A program made the position numbers and the translations under genes. The notes beneath the pieces are model-generated. The model was not told the origin of the DNA. It saw nothing but the letters and a program-made list of their open reading frames with translations, and made no database searches. A DNA stretch of 39,622 nt from Pediococcus argentinicus (GTDB taxonomy: Bacteria > Bacillota > Bacilli > Lactobacillales > Lactobacillaceae). Shown here in pieces: positions 1-9,800 of the stretch. The stretch is from the NCBI RefSeq assembly GCF_001437605.1, contig NZ_JQCQ01000015.1:2371-41992 (forward strand), given 5' to 3'. The stretch's first letter is position 1; each line of letters opens with the position of its first letter.

Positions 1-189
1 TTACTTTTCATCGCTTTTTAGTACTCCACCAACTGAATAGTGATTCTTCTTCATTTCGTTTAGAACAACATGGACATGTTCTGCAGGTGCTCCTGTATTT
101 TTTACAATTGCATCCGTAACATCGCGAACCATTTGACGTAATTGTTCTTCACTACGGCCTTCGATTAAATCAATGTGTACAAGTGGCAT
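1..189 (-). CDS. 4-oxalocrotonate tautomerase family protein
   Basis: Small tautomerase of 62 residues, the usual length for the 4-OT subfamily. The start is chosen at the ATG followed directly by proline (MPLVHIDLIEGRS), because Pro1 of the mature enzyme is the catalytic base of this superfamily. An AGGAG ribosome binding site lies 8 bases upstream, while the in-frame codon three residues earlier would bury the proline. Family members interconvert keto and enol forms of small acids; the physiological substrate in lactobacilli is unknown. Arg residues follow in the positions usual for the family (EGRSEEQ). The gene diverges from the dipeptidase and no partner gene is visible inside the window. 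The family call is firm; a specific substrate cannot be assigned. Confidence 0.9.
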   Translation of the reverse strand: MPLVHIDLIEGRSEEQLRQMVRDVTDAIVKNTGAPAEHVHVVLNEMKKNHYSVGGVLKSDEK

Positions 190-245
190 TAGATTCACTC
201 CTATAATTTGTTTTATTCTGTTTCTTCACTCATCAATTATCGCAG

Positions 246-278
246 TTACAATTGGTATTTTCAATCTTAAAATATGAT
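246..278 (+). promoter_or_regulatory. Possible promoter of the dipeptidase gene
   Basis: A TATGAT hexamer (273-278) and an overlapping TAAAAT (268-273) lie about 50 bases before the dipeptidase start. The possible -35 hexamers are TTGGTA (252-257, spacing 15 to TATGAT) and TTACAA (246-251, spacing 16 to TAAAAT). No pairing is ideal, so this is only a suggestion. Confidence 0.25.
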
Positions 279-324
279 AGACTTACTACTATTAACAATC
301 ATTTAAACTGTGAGGTTATCGGAT

Positions 325-1740
325 ATGGAAAAATATTCAGCATGTACTAGCTTCTTAGCTGGCAAATTAGCAACCATCGATGGATCAACGATTATTGGAC
401 GAAATGAAGACTCTAAGTCGGCTTGGCCAAAGAACTTTATTGTTCATAGTCATTCAACTGAACCAAAAGAATTCAAATCAAATGAAAATAAATTTACAAT
501 GCCACTTCCTGATGAAGCCGCAAAATACACAGCTACTCCAGAATGGACAGACCAATATGGTTTGTTTGAAGAAGATGGAATTAACGAGTATTCCGTTGCA
601 ATGAGTGCCACTGAGAGTGCTTATACAAATGATACAGTCTTGGCTGCTGACCCACTCAATCCAGATGGAATTGGTGAAGAAGCCATGGTAACTGTAGTTC
701 TTCCTTACATCAAAACCGCCCGTGAGGGTGTGGAGCGATTAGGATCAATTATTGAAAAATATGGTACTTCAGAAACTAACGGTATCTTGTTCTCTGATCA
801 AAAGGAAGTTTGGTATATGGAAACAGCTGCTGGACACCAATGGGTGGCTCAACGTATTCCTGATGATCATTACGCTGTCGTTTCAAATCAACTTTCCATT
901 CAAGAAATTGACTTTGGTGACGTTGACAATTTCATGTTTAACAGTGGCTTGCAACAATTTGTAGTGGAAAATAATTTAAACCCTAATGAATCTGGGTTTA
1001 ACTTTAGAGAGATTTTTGGCAAAAATGATCTCTCTGACGAATATTACAACACGCCCCGTGTTTGGGAAGGACAACGTATTTTAAATCCTGAAATCAAACA
1101 AGATCCAATTAGTCATGATCTACCTTTCATTAGAAAAGCTAGTCGTTTAATTAAAATTAGTGATGTTCAACGTATTTTAAGCTCGCATTATGAAGGAACA
1201 CCATATAACCCTGCTGGCAGTGGCTCAAAGGCTGATAAACATCGTTTTAGACCAATCAGTCTACCAGCCACTCAAGAGTCGCATATACTTCAATTACGGC
1301 CAAATAAGCCTAATACTACTGCTGGAGTTCATTGGCTTGCCATGGGTGTTGCAGCACAAAGTGTGTATGTTCCATTTTTTGCGGGTATGTCAGAAACACC
1401 TGCTATCTATCAAGGGACTAATAAACTTGAATACGATCCTAATTCTGCATACTGGGTCTTCAAGCTGGTCAGTGTACTGGTAGATGCTCATTTTAAAGAG
1501 TTTATGCCAGAGCTACAGAAAGTACAGAGTGAAACAAATATTTCTCTGGGTAATTTACTAAAAGAAGCTGACGCTAAATCTAATGAATTATCTGGTGACA
1601 ATTTAACTTCCTATCTAAATCAAATAGCTAACCAGAGTAGCAAAATTGCCATTGATGCTTTTAGAAAGTTAACATCGCAGTTAATTACTAAATCGACCGA
1701 TATGTCCCCACTCTTCTATAAACACAATACAGATTTATAA
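325..1740 (+). CDS. pepD: C69-family dipeptidase
   Basis: Intracellular dipeptidase of the N-terminal nucleophile class (peptidase family C69), 471 residues, which is typical of PepD-type enzymes from lactobacilli. The N-terminus carries the family hallmark: Cys7 in S-A-C-T-S-F, followed by D-G-S-T-I-I-G-R-N-E-D. In this family the cysteine becomes the N-terminal nucleophile after removal of a short propeptide. The start at 325 is preferred over the upstream in-frame GTG at 310 because a GAGG ribosome binding site sits at 312-315, inside the longer version. No signal peptide is seen, so the protein is cytoplasmic. Its role is the last step of peptide use, splitting dipeptides of broad specificity. 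It stands alone and faces rplS across a shared terminator. Confidence 0.93.
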   Translation: MEKYSACTSFLAGKLATIDGSTIIGRNEDSKSAWPKNFIVHSHSTEPKEFKSNENKFTMPLPDEAAKYTATPEWTDQYGLFEEDGINEYSVAMSATESAYTNDTVLAADPLNPDGIGEEAMVTVVLPYIKTAREGVERLGSIIEKYGTSETNGILFSDQKEVWYMETAAGHQWVAQRIPDDHYAVVSNQLSIQEIDFGDVDNFMFNSGLQQFVVENNLNPNESGFNFREIFGKNDLSDEYYNTPRVWEGQRILNPEIKQDPISHDLPFIRKASRLIKISDVQRILSSHYEGTPYNPAGSGSKADKHRFRPISLPATQESHILQLRPNKPNTTAGVHWLAMGVAAQSVYVPFFAGMSETPAIYQGTNKLEYDPNSAYWVFKLVSVLVDAHFKEFMPELQKVQSETNISLGNLLKEADAKSNELSGDNLTSYLNQIANQSSKIAIDAFRKLTSQLITKSTDMSPLFYKHNTDL

Positions 1741-1749
1741 AACAAATCA

Positions 1750-1785
1750 AAAAAGCATTGAATCCTCACGGACTCAATGCTTTTT
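1750..1785. terminator. Bidirectional terminator between pepD and rplS
   Basis: A 12-base inverted repeat (AAAAAGCATTGA / TCAATGCTTTTT) has an inner TCC/GGA extension and a short loop. A-runs and T-runs on the two sides let it act in both directions, ending the convergent pepD and rplS transcripts. Confidence 0.9.
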
Positions 1786-1794
1786 AATAGGCTC

Positions 1795-2145
1795 TTATTT
1801 ACGACGATCTTCTTTAATACGAGCAGCCTTACCATGTAATGCACGCAAGTAGTAAAGTTTAGCACGGCGTACACGACCATGACGTAATACGTCAATTTTT
1901 GCAACACGTGGTGAATGAAGTGGGAATGTACGTTCTACTCCAACACCGTTACTAATTTTACGGACAGTGTATGTAGCACTGATACCAACACCATGACGTT
2001 TGATAACAACTCCTTCAAACATCTGGATACGTTCGTTAGATCCTTCAACAACCTTAACGTGAACACGTACTGAATCACCAGCACGGAATTCTGGAACGTC
2101 ATCTCGTAGTTGTTCTTTAGTGATTTTGTCAATTAATGGATTCAT
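1795..2145 (-). CDS. rplS: 50S ribosomal protein L19
   Basis: Ribosomal protein bL19, 116 residues, a normal length. It sits at the 30S-50S interface and contributes to an intersubunit bridge. Recognisable segments include [11 protein letters not shown] near residue 25, the [10 protein letters not shown] strand, and the basic C-terminus R-R-A-K-L-Y-Y-L-R. An SD sequence (AAGGGAGA) precedes the ATG. It lies about 100 bases downstream of trmD rather than being fused tightly to it. That gap holds a good promoter and a probable L19 leader, so rplS can be expressed independently of rimM-trmD. Confidence 0.98.
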   Translation of the reverse strand: MNPLIDKITKEQLRDDVPEFRAGDSVRVHVKVVEGSNERIQMFEGVVIKRHGVGISATYTVRKISNGVGVERTFPLHSPRVAKIDVLRHGRVRRAKLYYLRALHGKAARIKEDRRK

Positions 2146-2220
2146 AAATAAATCTCCCTTTCGTCAATCTTCTTAACTTTTTCAGCCAGCGGAACATTGT
2201 ATTTTTTTGGCATGAAACCA
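2146..2220 (-). ncRNA. Probable L19 leader RNA upstream of rplS
   Basis: The 5' untranslated region between the predicted rplS start of transcription (about 2220) and the ribosome binding site is about 75 bases. It contains a conserved-looking core (minus strand T-G-T-T-C-C-G-C-T-G-G-C-T-G). A cis-acting L19 leader is known before rplS in Firmicutes and is thought to mediate autoregulation. Assignment rests on position, size and the core; I have not matched it to a covariance model. Confidence 0.45.
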
Positions 2221-2226
2221 AGTAAA

Positions 2227-2256
2227 ATAATACCATACATTCAATTCTATTGTAAA
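2227..2256 (-). promoter_or_regulatory. Promoter for rplS at the end of trmD
   Basis: On the minus strand, TTTACA (2251-2256) and TATTAT (2227-2232) are separated by 18 bases. A TG one base before the -10 makes it an extended -10 promoter. Each hexamer matches the vegetative consensus at five of six positions. The -35 overlaps the last codons of trmD. Confidence 0.65.
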
Positions 2257-3002
2257 CCGTGTTTATGATGTAAATTTATTTTGATTTCATCTAACATTTT
2301 TCGATCTTCAGCAGTTAAATCAAATTCTTCCAACAAATCTGGTCGTCGAATCAAAGTTTTCTTTAATGCTTCTTGTCGTCGCCACTGATCAATCTTTTGG
2401 TGGTTACCACTCAAAAGTATGTCTGGCACTTTCATACCTCTAAAATCAGCAGGACGGGTATATTGTGGGTACTCAAGTAAACCAGATGAATAGGAATCTC
2501 CTGGAGCTGACTCACTATTTCCTAAAATACCAGGTAAAAGTCGAACTGTCGCATCAATCATGGTCAAAGCGGCTAATTCACCACCTGTGATAACAAAATC
2601 TCCAAGCGAAACCTCATCAGTCACCAAAGTTTTGATGCGCTCATCGTAGCCTTCATAATGACCACAAATAAAAGTTAGCTGTTCTTCTTTAGCGAAATAT
2701 TCCGCCATGTGTTGATCAAACTGTTTACCAGCCGGATCAACTAAAATAACACGACCTAATTTGCCACCATTATTCGTTTTCACATGCTCCATGGCATCAA
2801 ATATTGGTTGTGGAGTTAAGAGCATCCCTGCTCCTCCACCATAAGGTGAATCATCAACATTACCATGTTTATTAGTCGAGTAATCTCTAAAATCGGTCAC
2901 ATTGATTTGCAATTGATCTGATTCAATTGCTTTGCCAACGATAGACTCGTTTAGCGGTCCATTAACCATGTTAGGAAAAATTGTTAAAACATCAATTTTC
3001 AT
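2247..3002 (-). CDS. trmD: tRNA (guanosine(37)-N1)-methyltransferase
   Basis: TrmD methylates N1 of G37, next to the anticodon in tRNAs reading CNN and some other codons, which prevents +1 frameshifting. It uses S-adenosylmethionine. The protein has 251 residues and the SPOUT trefoil-knot motifs: Y-G-G-G-A-G-M-L at 54-61, [20 protein letters not shown], and [12 protein letters not shown]. The C-terminal domain includes [11 protein letters not shown]. Its ATG overlaps the rimM stop by one base (TAATG), so the two are translationally coupled. The rplS promoter starts within its last codons. Confidence 0.98.
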   Translation of the reverse strand: MKIDVLTIFPNMVNGPLNESIVGKAIESDQLQINVTDFRDYSTNKHGNVDDSPYGGGAGMLLTPQPIFDAMEHVKTNNGGKLGRVILVDPAGKQFDQHMAEYFAKEEQLTFICGHYEGYDERIKTLVTDEVSLGDFVITGGELAALTMIDATVRLLPGILGNSESAPGDSYSSGLLEYPQYTRPADFRGMKVPDILLSGNHQKIDQWRRQEALKKTLIRRPDLLEEFDLTAEDRKMLDEIKINLHHKHGLQ

Positions 3003-3520
3003 TATTCTAATCCCTCTGGTAAATCAACAGTAGCAACATGATTTTCAACATCAACTTTCAAAACAACCTGTTTTATATAAGGAATCAACAGATCCTTCTG
3101 GCCGTCGCGTTTAATAACCCAAACATCATTCGGGCCATATGGCAAAATTTCGCTAACCGTTCCAATTTCTTGGTTTTCAACATCAATGACCTTCAAACCA
3201 ACAATTTCGTGATAGTAATATTCACCATCATCTAGAGTATCTAACTGCTCCGAACTAACCTTTAAAAACATTCCTTTAAAAGATTCAACATCATTAATGT
3301 TATCAAATCCTTGTAAATGCAAAATGAAGGTTCCCTTTTGTACTCGTGCAGTTGTAACCGTCACTGAGTCAATAGGTTTTACATCATCTTTAGTTTTAAA
3401 TAAATATAGTTCTTGCCCTTTTTTAAACCGATCATCAGGAAAATCAGTTAACGATAATACCTTAATATCACCCTTAATTCCCTGAGTATTTACAATTTGA
3501 CCTACGTTGTAGTATTCCAT
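3002..3520 (-). CDS. rimM: Ribosome maturation factor RimM
   Basis: RimM binds S19 and helps late assembly of the 30S head. The protein has 172 residues: an N-terminal RimM beta-barrel ([14 protein letters not shown] near residue 4) and a C-terminal PRC barrel ([16 protein letters not shown], then L-L-I-P-Y-I-K). A GAGG ribosome binding site lies 5 bases before the ATG. Upstream, where many relatives have khpA (ylqC, a KH-domain RNA-binding protein), there is only an intrinsic terminator and no promoter-sized gap. Expression therefore probably depends on read-through from rpsP. Confidence 0.97.
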   Translation of the reverse strand: MEYYNVGQIVNTQGIKGDIKVLSLTDFPDDRFKKGQELYLFKTKDDVKPIDSVTVTTARVQKGTFILHLQGFDNINDVESFKGMFLKVSSEQLDTLDDGEYYYHEIVGLKVIDVENQEIGTVSEILPYGPNDVWVIKRDGQKDLLIPYIKQVVLKVDVENHVATVDLPEGLE

Positions 3521-3534
3521 TTATTCCTCGCTAA

Positions 3535-3579
3535 ATAAAAAACGAAAAGGACCCATCACAACGTCCGGGGCTTTTCGTT
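3535..3579 (-). terminator. Intrinsic terminator or attenuator between rpsP and rimM
   Basis: A perfect 9-base stem (AACGAAAAG / CTTTTCGTT, 3541-3549 and 3571-3579) is followed on the minus strand by T-T-T-T-T-T-A-T-T-T. It lies inside the apparent rpsP-rimM-trmD transcription unit. It would give much more rpsP mRNA than rimM-trmD mRNA. Confidence 0.85.
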
Positions 3580-3597
3580 AGTTTCTAAAATAGTAAT

Positions 3598-3870
3598 CTA
3601 TTTAGAGAATCGTGCTTCATGATATTGCTTCATGATACCAGCTTTAGATAAAATGTTCTTAACTGTATCAGAAGGTTGAGCACCATTGTTTAACCAGTTC
3701 ATGATTTCTTCTTCTTCAAGCTTAACTGTTGCTGGTTCTGTTAATGGGTTATATGTACCCACTTGAGCGATGAAACGACCATCACGTGGTGAACGTGAGT
3801 CAGCCACAACGACACGATAGAAAGGACGCTTCTTAGAACCCATACGTTTTAAACGAATCTTTACAGACAT
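3598..3870 (-). CDS. rpsP: 30S ribosomal protein S16
   Basis: Ribosomal protein bS16, 90 residues, an early-assembly protein of the 30S body. The N-terminus [19 protein letters not shown] is diagnostic, followed by [24 protein letters not shown] before the ATG gives a strong ribosome binding site. It has its own good promoter in the gap after ffh and its own terminator before rimM, so it may be transcribed largely as a single gene at ribosomal-protein level. Confidence 0.98.
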   Translation of the reverse strand: MSVKIRLKRMGSKKRPFYRVVVADSRSPRDGRFIAQVGTYNPLTEPATVKLEEEEIMNWLNNGAQPSDTVKNILSKAGIMKQYHEARFSK

Positions 3871-3902
3871 AATGTCACCTCCAAGTTTTATTCACGATAA
3901 AT

Positions 3903-3931
3903 AATATAACAATATTTGGGATAGATGTAAA
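3903..3931 (-). promoter_or_regulatory. Promoter for rpsP
   Basis: On the minus strand TTTACA (3926-3931) and TATATT (3903-3908) are separated by exactly 17 bases, each a five-of-six match to consensus. The -35 is the right arm of an inverted repeat (GGTGTAAAG, 8-base A-rich loop, CTTTACATC). That repeat has no T-run and so is not an ordinary terminator. Confidence 0.75.
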
Positions 3932-3949
3932 GGTTTTTTTCTTTACACC

Positions 3950-5380
3950 TTATTTTTTCTTATTTTTCTTCATACGTTTCTTCTTGTTCTTTTTGTTTCG
4001 ACGAACCATCGAGTTCATTGCCATTTTAGATAAACGTCCTGAAACTCCCTTACCTAACATGCCATCTAAGCCATTAAAGTTACCTTTAGAAACTTGATTC
4101 ATCATCTTCTTCATCTGATTAAATTGTTTAATCATTCGGTTAACTTCAACGACTGGACGACCAGCACCTGCTGCAATTCGACGGCGACGACTAGGATTCA
4201 AGATATCTGGATCTTCACGTTCTTGTGGCGTCATAGAATAAACAACGGCCTTCATATGTTCCATATCCTTAGGATCCATATTCACGTTTTGTAATGCCGG
4301 ATTATTGGCCATCCCTGGAATCATCTTCATGATATCTTCCATTGGTCCCATATTTTGCACTTGGTTTAATTGATCAACAAAATCATTAAAATCAAAAGTG
4401 TTTTCACGAATCTTTTGATTCATCTCTTCAGCTTGTTTTTGATCAAAATCACGTTGCGTTTTTTCAATCAAGGTCAGCATGTCACCCATACCAAGAATTC
4501 GAGATGCCATACGATCAGGATGGAAGACATCCAAATCTTCCATCTTTTCACCTTGTCCGACAAACTTGATTGGTTTACCAGTCACAGCTCTAATAGATAA
4601 TGCCGCACCACCACGAGTGTCACCATCTAACTTAGTTAAGACAACCCCAGTGATATCCAACTGATTGTTGAAACCTTCAGCTGTATTAACTGCATTTTGA
4701 CCAGTCATAGCATCGACAACCAGGAGAATTTCATCTGGATGAGCTAAACTCTTGATGTCTGACAGCTCTTGCATTAACTTTTCGTCAATTTGTAAACGAC
4801 CAGCCGTATCAATAAAAACATAATCATTTTTATTTTCAGCAGCTTGCGCTAACCCACGTCGAACAATATCAACTGGATTAGCATCAGTACCTTCTTGATA
4901 AACTGGAACATCAATTCGTTCACCAACTTGGACTAACTGGTCCACAGCAGCTGGACGATAAACATCGGCTGCAACCAACAATGGACGGGCATGTTGTTCA
5001 TTCTTTAGTTTAAGTGCTAACTTACCGGTTGTGGTTGTTTTACCAGCCCCTTGTAAACCAGCCATCATAATAATAGTTGGAATCTTATCAGATTTATTTA
5101 AAGGCGCATCGGTTGATCCCATTGTTTTAACCAGTTCGTCATTAACTAGTTTTACAATTTGTTGAGCTGGATTTAATCCATCTAGAATATCTGTGCCAAC
5201 TGCTTGGTCACGAACTGTTTTAACAAATTTTTTAACAACTTGGAAATTAACATCGGCTTCAAGTAATGCCAATCTAATTTCACGCATTGTATCTCGTAAA
5301 TCAGCTTCGGTAACTTTACCTTTACGACGTAAATTATTAAAGGTTTTTTGGAGACGTTCTGTTAACCCTTCAAAAGCCAT
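3950..5380 (-). CDS. ffh: Signal recognition particle protein Ffh (SRP54)
   Basis: SRP GTPase that binds 4.5S/scRNA and signal peptides and docks on FtsY at the membrane. It has 476 residues, with an N domain (1-90), a G domain with P-loop G-L-Q-G-A-G-K-T at 108-115, D-V-Y-R-P-A-A, D-T-A-G-R-L-Q and T-K-L-D-G-D-T-R-G-G-A-A. The Met-rich M domain is at about 300-450. It ends in a lysine-rich tail longer than that of Bacillus Ffh (446 residues in my recollection); such a tail could add RNA or membrane contact, but this is inference. It follows ylxM by 15 bases. The rnc-smc-ftsY-ylxM-ffh order puts the receptor and SRP GTPase in one operon. Confidence 0.98.
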   Translation of the reverse strand: MAFEGLTERLQKTFNNLRRKGKVTEADLRDTMREIRLALLEADVNFQVVKKFVKTVRDQAVGTDILDGLNPAQQIVKLVNDELVKTMGSTDAPLNKSDKIPTIIMMAGLQGAGKTTTTGKLALKLKNEQHARPLLVAADVYRPAAVDQLVQVGERIDVPVYQEGTDANPVDIVRRGLAQAAENKNDYVFIDTAGRLQIDEKLMQELSDIKSLAHPDEILLVVDAMTGQNAVNTAEGFNNQLDITGVVLTKLDGDTRGGAALSIRAVTGKPIKFVGQGEKMEDLDVFHPDRMASRILGMGDMLTLIEKTQRDFDQKQAEEMNQKIRENTFDFNDFVDQLNQVQNMGPMEDIMKMIPGMANNPALQNVNMDPKDMEHMKAVVYSMTPQEREDPDILNPSRRRRIAAGAGRPVVEVNRMIKQFNQMKKMMNQVSKGNFNGLDGMLGKGVSGRLSKMAMNSMVRRNKKNKKKRMKKNKKK

Positions 5381-5395
5381 TTAAAGATCCTCCTC

Positions 5396-5737
5396 TTATT
5401 CTTCTTCGCTTCGACCTAAATCCTTAACCAATTGTTGGAGAACCTGGTCCTGCGGATAGTTTTCCCGCAAATACTCTTCTATTTTATCAAACTTTTGATT
5501 ACGTTTTTCAAAATTTGATAGCAAATTAAGCTTTGTTTCATAATCTTCTAAAATAATCGTGGTTCTTTTAATATTATCGTAAACCGCTTGGCGACTCACT
5601 TGAAACTCTTCCGAAATTTCTCCGAGCGAATAATCATCCGCATAGTAAAGCGTAATATATTCCTTTTGTTTCTTAGTGAGTAAACCTTCATAGAATTCTA
5701 GAAGCGAATTGATGCGGTTGTTTTTATCAATTTCCAA
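5396..5737 (-). CDS. ylxM: YlxM-family putative helix-turn-helix protein
   Basis: Small protein of 113 residues of the UPF0122/YlxM family, encoded almost always just before ffh in Firmicutes. It contains a sigma-70 region 4-like helix-turn-helix ([18 protein letters not shown] at about 32-49), preceded by L-T-K-K-Q-K-E-Y-I. In streptococci a YlxM has been reported to interact with SRP components and modulate their GTPase activity. A DNA-binding function is not established. It is packed between ftsY (2-base gap) and ffh, consistent with a role in SRP expression or function. Confidence 0.95.
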   Translation of the reverse strand: MEIDKNNRINSLLEFYEGLLTKKQKEYITLYYADDYSLGEISEEFQVSRQAVYDNIKRTTIILEDYETKLNLLSNFEKRNQKFDKIEEYLRENYPQDQVLQQLVKDLGRSEEE

Positions 5738-5739
5738 AA

Positions 5740-6870
5740 CTAACCCTCAATTCTATTAGAAATCAAATCCTTAAACAGACCATTGACATACTGTTCTGGG
5801 TTGAATGGACTGAGATCCTCAACAGTTTCACCTAAACCAACATACTTAACCGATAAATGTAATTGATTTCGAATTGGTAAAACAATTCCACCCTTAGCAG
5901 TACCATCTAATTTAGTTAGGATAATTCCCGTTACGTCAGTAGTTTCAAGGAAGGCTTTTGCTTGCGTTAATGCATTTTGACCAGTGGTTGAATCTAGCAC
6001 TAATAACGTTTCTTGTGGGGCATGTGGAATTTCACGTTCAATAACTCGTTTGATTTTATCGAGCTCTTTCATCAAATTGACTTTGTTCTGAAGACGACCA
6101 GCAGTATCAATTAATACCAAGTCATAACCTTCTTCACGAGCCTTTTTAACGGCTTCAAAAGCAACTGCAGCAGGATCACTTTGGGCTTTTCCAGCGACTA
6201 CGTCCACCCCGTCTCGTTTTCCCCACTCTTGTAATTGTTCAATCGCACCAGCACGGAAAGTATCACAGGCGGCCAGTAGTACACGACGTCCACGAGCTTT
6301 AAAACGAGCAGCTAATTTACCGATACTAGTTGTTTTACCAACACCATTAACACCGACAAATAAGAACACACTAGGCCCTTCTTTGGCAAAAACCAAATGA
6401 TTATCTTCAGCTCGTCCATTACGAGTATACAAAGCAACTAGTTTATCCACGATTAATTGTGAAATAACTTTCGGATCAGAGGCCCGACTACTTTCAACCT
6501 CTTCACGCACTTCTTCACTAATTTGTAGAGCTGTTTCAAAGCCAACATCTGCTTCAATTAGAGTTTCTTCCAAGTCATCATAGAAATCATCGTCAACTCC
6601 ATTAAAATTGACAAATAAATCTGTTAGACGTTTACCAAAGGATTGACGTGATTTTTCTAAACCACGATTATACTTTTCAGCATTGTCCTCATCAACTGTT
6701 GCTGTAGGAGGAACATCTTCTTTTGGTTGTTCTACTTTTAGATTTTGTTCAGGAGAAACACTATTTGTGTCCGCTGGTACAGTTTCATTATTATTTGATT
6801 GATTAATATCTGGTTCAACTGTTTTAGGTTCTTCAAAAGGTTCTTTCTTTTTTCTTCTAAACCAAGGCAT
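5740..6870 (-). CDS. ftsY: SRP receptor FtsY
   Basis: Membrane-associated SRP receptor GTPase, 376 residues. A basic amphipathic start (M-P-W-F-R-R-K-K-K) leads into an acidic, low-complexity A region to about residue 65, then the NG domain. The P-loop is G-V-N-G-V-G-K-T at 173-180, followed by D-T-F-R-A-G-A, D-T-A-G-R-L-Q and [10 protein letters not shown]. The C-terminal [12 protein letters not shown] closes the fold. The start codon abuts the smc stop with no spacer (TAGATG), pointing to coupled translation. Confidence 0.98.
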   Translation of the reverse strand: MPWFRRKKKEPFEEPKTVEPDINQSNNNETVPADTNSVSPEQNLKVEQPKEDVPPTATVDEDNAEKYNRGLEKSRQSFGKRLTDLFVNFNGVDDDFYDDLEETLIEADVGFETALQISEEVREEVESSRASDPKVISQLIVDKLVALYTRNGRAEDNHLVFAKEGPSVFLFVGVNGVGKTTSIGKLAARFKARGRRVLLAACDTFRAGAIEQLQEWGKRDGVDVVAGKAQSDPAAVAFEAVKKAREEGYDLVLIDTAGRLQNKVNLMKELDKIKRVIEREIPHAPQETLLVLDSTTGQNALTQAKAFLETTDVTGIILTKLDGTAKGGIVLPIRNQLHLSVKYVGLGETVEDLSPFNPEQYVNGLFKDLISNRIEG

Positions 6871-9800
6871 CTAGACTAACTCCTTTTCTTGGGCTTCTTC
6901 CAATGATACAGAGACCATTTTTGAAACTCCAGATTCTTGCATGGTAACACCATATAAAACATCCGCTTCAACCATTGTACCCTTTCTGTGAGTGATAACA
7001 ATGAATTGGGTTGTATCGCGGAAGGTTTTTAAATAATGTGCAAACCGATCTACATTTGCATCATCAAAGGCGGCTTCAACTTCATCCAAAATACAGAATG
7101 GCACTGGCTTAACTTGCAAAATAGCAAACAACAAAGTAATCGCCGTTAATGACTTCTCACCACCAGAAAGTAAACTTAAACGTTGTAGTTTCTTCCCAGG
7201 CGGTTGGGCCTTTATTTCAATTCCGGTATCCAATAGATTGTCAGGATCAGTTAATTCCAGCTTAGCCTGACCGCCACCAAACATCTTAACGAATACTTCT
7301 GAAAATGCCTCCGCAACTTCATCAAAAGTTGTTTTAAATCTAGAGCTGGCTTCTGTATCCATTTCACTAATTGATTGATTCAATTGTTCAGCTGACTTTA
7401 ACAAATCACTTTTTTGTGAACTTAGGAAATCATAACGTTCTGATACGCGATCAAATTCCTCAATCGCACCAATATTAACCGTTCCTAATTCCGCCAAACC
7501 ACGTTTCGCTAATTTAAAATCACGCTCTAACGTCACTGAATCAATATCTAAAACATTCTGGCGAGCTTGATCCAGAGTCTTATCATAATCTTCTTCTAGT
7601 CGGTCAATTGAAATTGAAATGGTATTGCCAGCAATCTTAATGTCACTTCTGATTCCTGTGACTTCAGACTGCATGTTTTGCAGCAATTCTGTATTTCTTT
7701 CTAGTTCTAGATCTAACTGTTCAGATTTATTTTCCAACTCATCTAAATTATCTCGAACTGCTTGCAATTGCTTTTCAGCAGAAATGCGTTCCGATTTTAT
7801 ATCATCTAACGACTTATTAGCTGGAACCTCAACTTGATTTTGATCGAGCCTCTGCAAATTAGTTTTGGCAGAAGCAATATTTGTAATTAATTCTTGTTGA
7901 GTGTCGGCTAATCGTTTTTGATCAGTTTCTGCTTGTTTAATTTGCTCAGTCACCTGAGTGATTTGAACTTGCAAATCCATTCTTTGTTGTTGATAAGCAT
8001 CTTGATTTTCAGATAGTTGTTGCAACTGGATCTGTTTAGCTTCTGTTTCTTTTTTAATCTTTTGAACTTCTTGATTTAAGCGAGCTTCAGATTGATCTAA
8101 TTTTTGACGTTGTTCTTCGACATCATCTTCAGTATCAACCTGTCTCAACTCAAAACCAGTCGCCTTAAGACGTTTTTCTGTTTCAGATAATCGTTCACTA
8201 GCAAAATCTAAAGAATCAACAGCCCGGTTTAAAATTTGTTTTTGGTCAGTGTAAGTAGTTCTTTGTTCCTGTAATTGAATTTCTAATTGATCACGTTGTT
8301 CTTTAACCTCTGAGACATCATGTTCTTGTTTCAAAAGCTGTTCTTGCATTTGACCAACAGAACTTTGAAGACCTTTAATCTCTTGATCTTGTTGCAACAA
8401 TCCCTGACGGTTATTTTTATTCTGACCACCAGTCATTGTTCCGCCAACACCAACTAAATCACCATTAAGAGTTACAATACGACATCTTTGATTAATTAAC
8501 CGTGATATTTCAACTGCCGTATCAAGGGTGTTCGTAACTAGCGTACTTCCTAGTAAATATTCAGCCACAACATGTTGACTAGAAGACGTTTGGACCAAAT
8601 CAGAAGCAATCCCTACAAACCCATCAATCCCACTAATTCGTTGCAAAATATTATCAGCAACATGTTTAGGACGAATAACACTGAGTGGTAAGAAGGTTGC
8701 TCGTCCTAATCTTTGAGTTCGAAGCGTATTAATAACCGATTTAGCAGTAGCTTCATCTGTTGTAACAATGTTCTGTAGTTGACCACCTAAAGCAGTTTCA
8801 ATAGCTAAAGTATTTTCCGAAGTCACGTCAATAATCTCGGAAACTGCTCCAACTAAACCTTGATATTGATTTTTTAAACGCAAAGCGGCTTTAGTTCCCT
8901 GATAGAAACCTGCATGTTCACTTTGAAGTCCCTTCAAGCTTTCCAATCTGGTTTCCGCACGATGAAGAACGTCACTAGCCTTTAACCAGCTATTACGAAC
9001 TTCTTGATACTGTTGATTAGCAGTATCAAATGCTTTTGATATTTTCGTTCCGGAAATCTGAAGCTGGTCTAATTTTTCTTTTAGATTAGCAACCTCTGAT
9101 TCCAAACGTTCTTTTTCTGCAATCTGTTTAGCACGAGTTGCTTGGATTCCCTGAACATTTAAATCCAAGTTAGCAGCCTTCTGCTCATTTTGCTCTACAT
9201 TCTTCTGCATAAAGGTACGTTCATTTTTGATTGACGTTAGCTGCTGTAACGATTGCATATAATCCGCACGCAAGTCATCAATCTCATTAGTCAAATGAGC
9301 TTTTTGTTGGTCGACACTACTGCGATCCATCTCTTTGGCTTCATTCGTAAGCTTGCTTAGCTTTTCTCGCAGTTCTTGCAAATTGGTGTCGACCATCTTT
9401 AATTGAGCTTCAAGCTGTTCTAAATCATCCTGATCAGATTTAATTTGCTGATTTAGTTCTTGAGATTTAGCTTCCCGGTTTTTTCGTTGCTCAGCCAATA
9501 AATTCTGTTGTCCAGAAACTTGTTCTTCCAAACGTGTCAGATTGACTAACTGATCCTGAAGTTGATCGCGCTTAGTACTATATTCAGCTACATTACTTTT
9601 ATTAGTATTTCTATCGTCAGTTGTGGTTTGAGCCTTCTTCGTTAAGTCCGCAAGTAGTTCCGTTTTAAAGTTTAAATCCGCCTGTAATTCTTTTTGAGTC
9701 TTTAAGTTATTATCAACCTCACGTACAAGACGAGTCTGATCGAGACGATCATAGCGTTGCTTTTGGTCAACATAATCCCGTGCCAAACTCGCTTGCTCTT

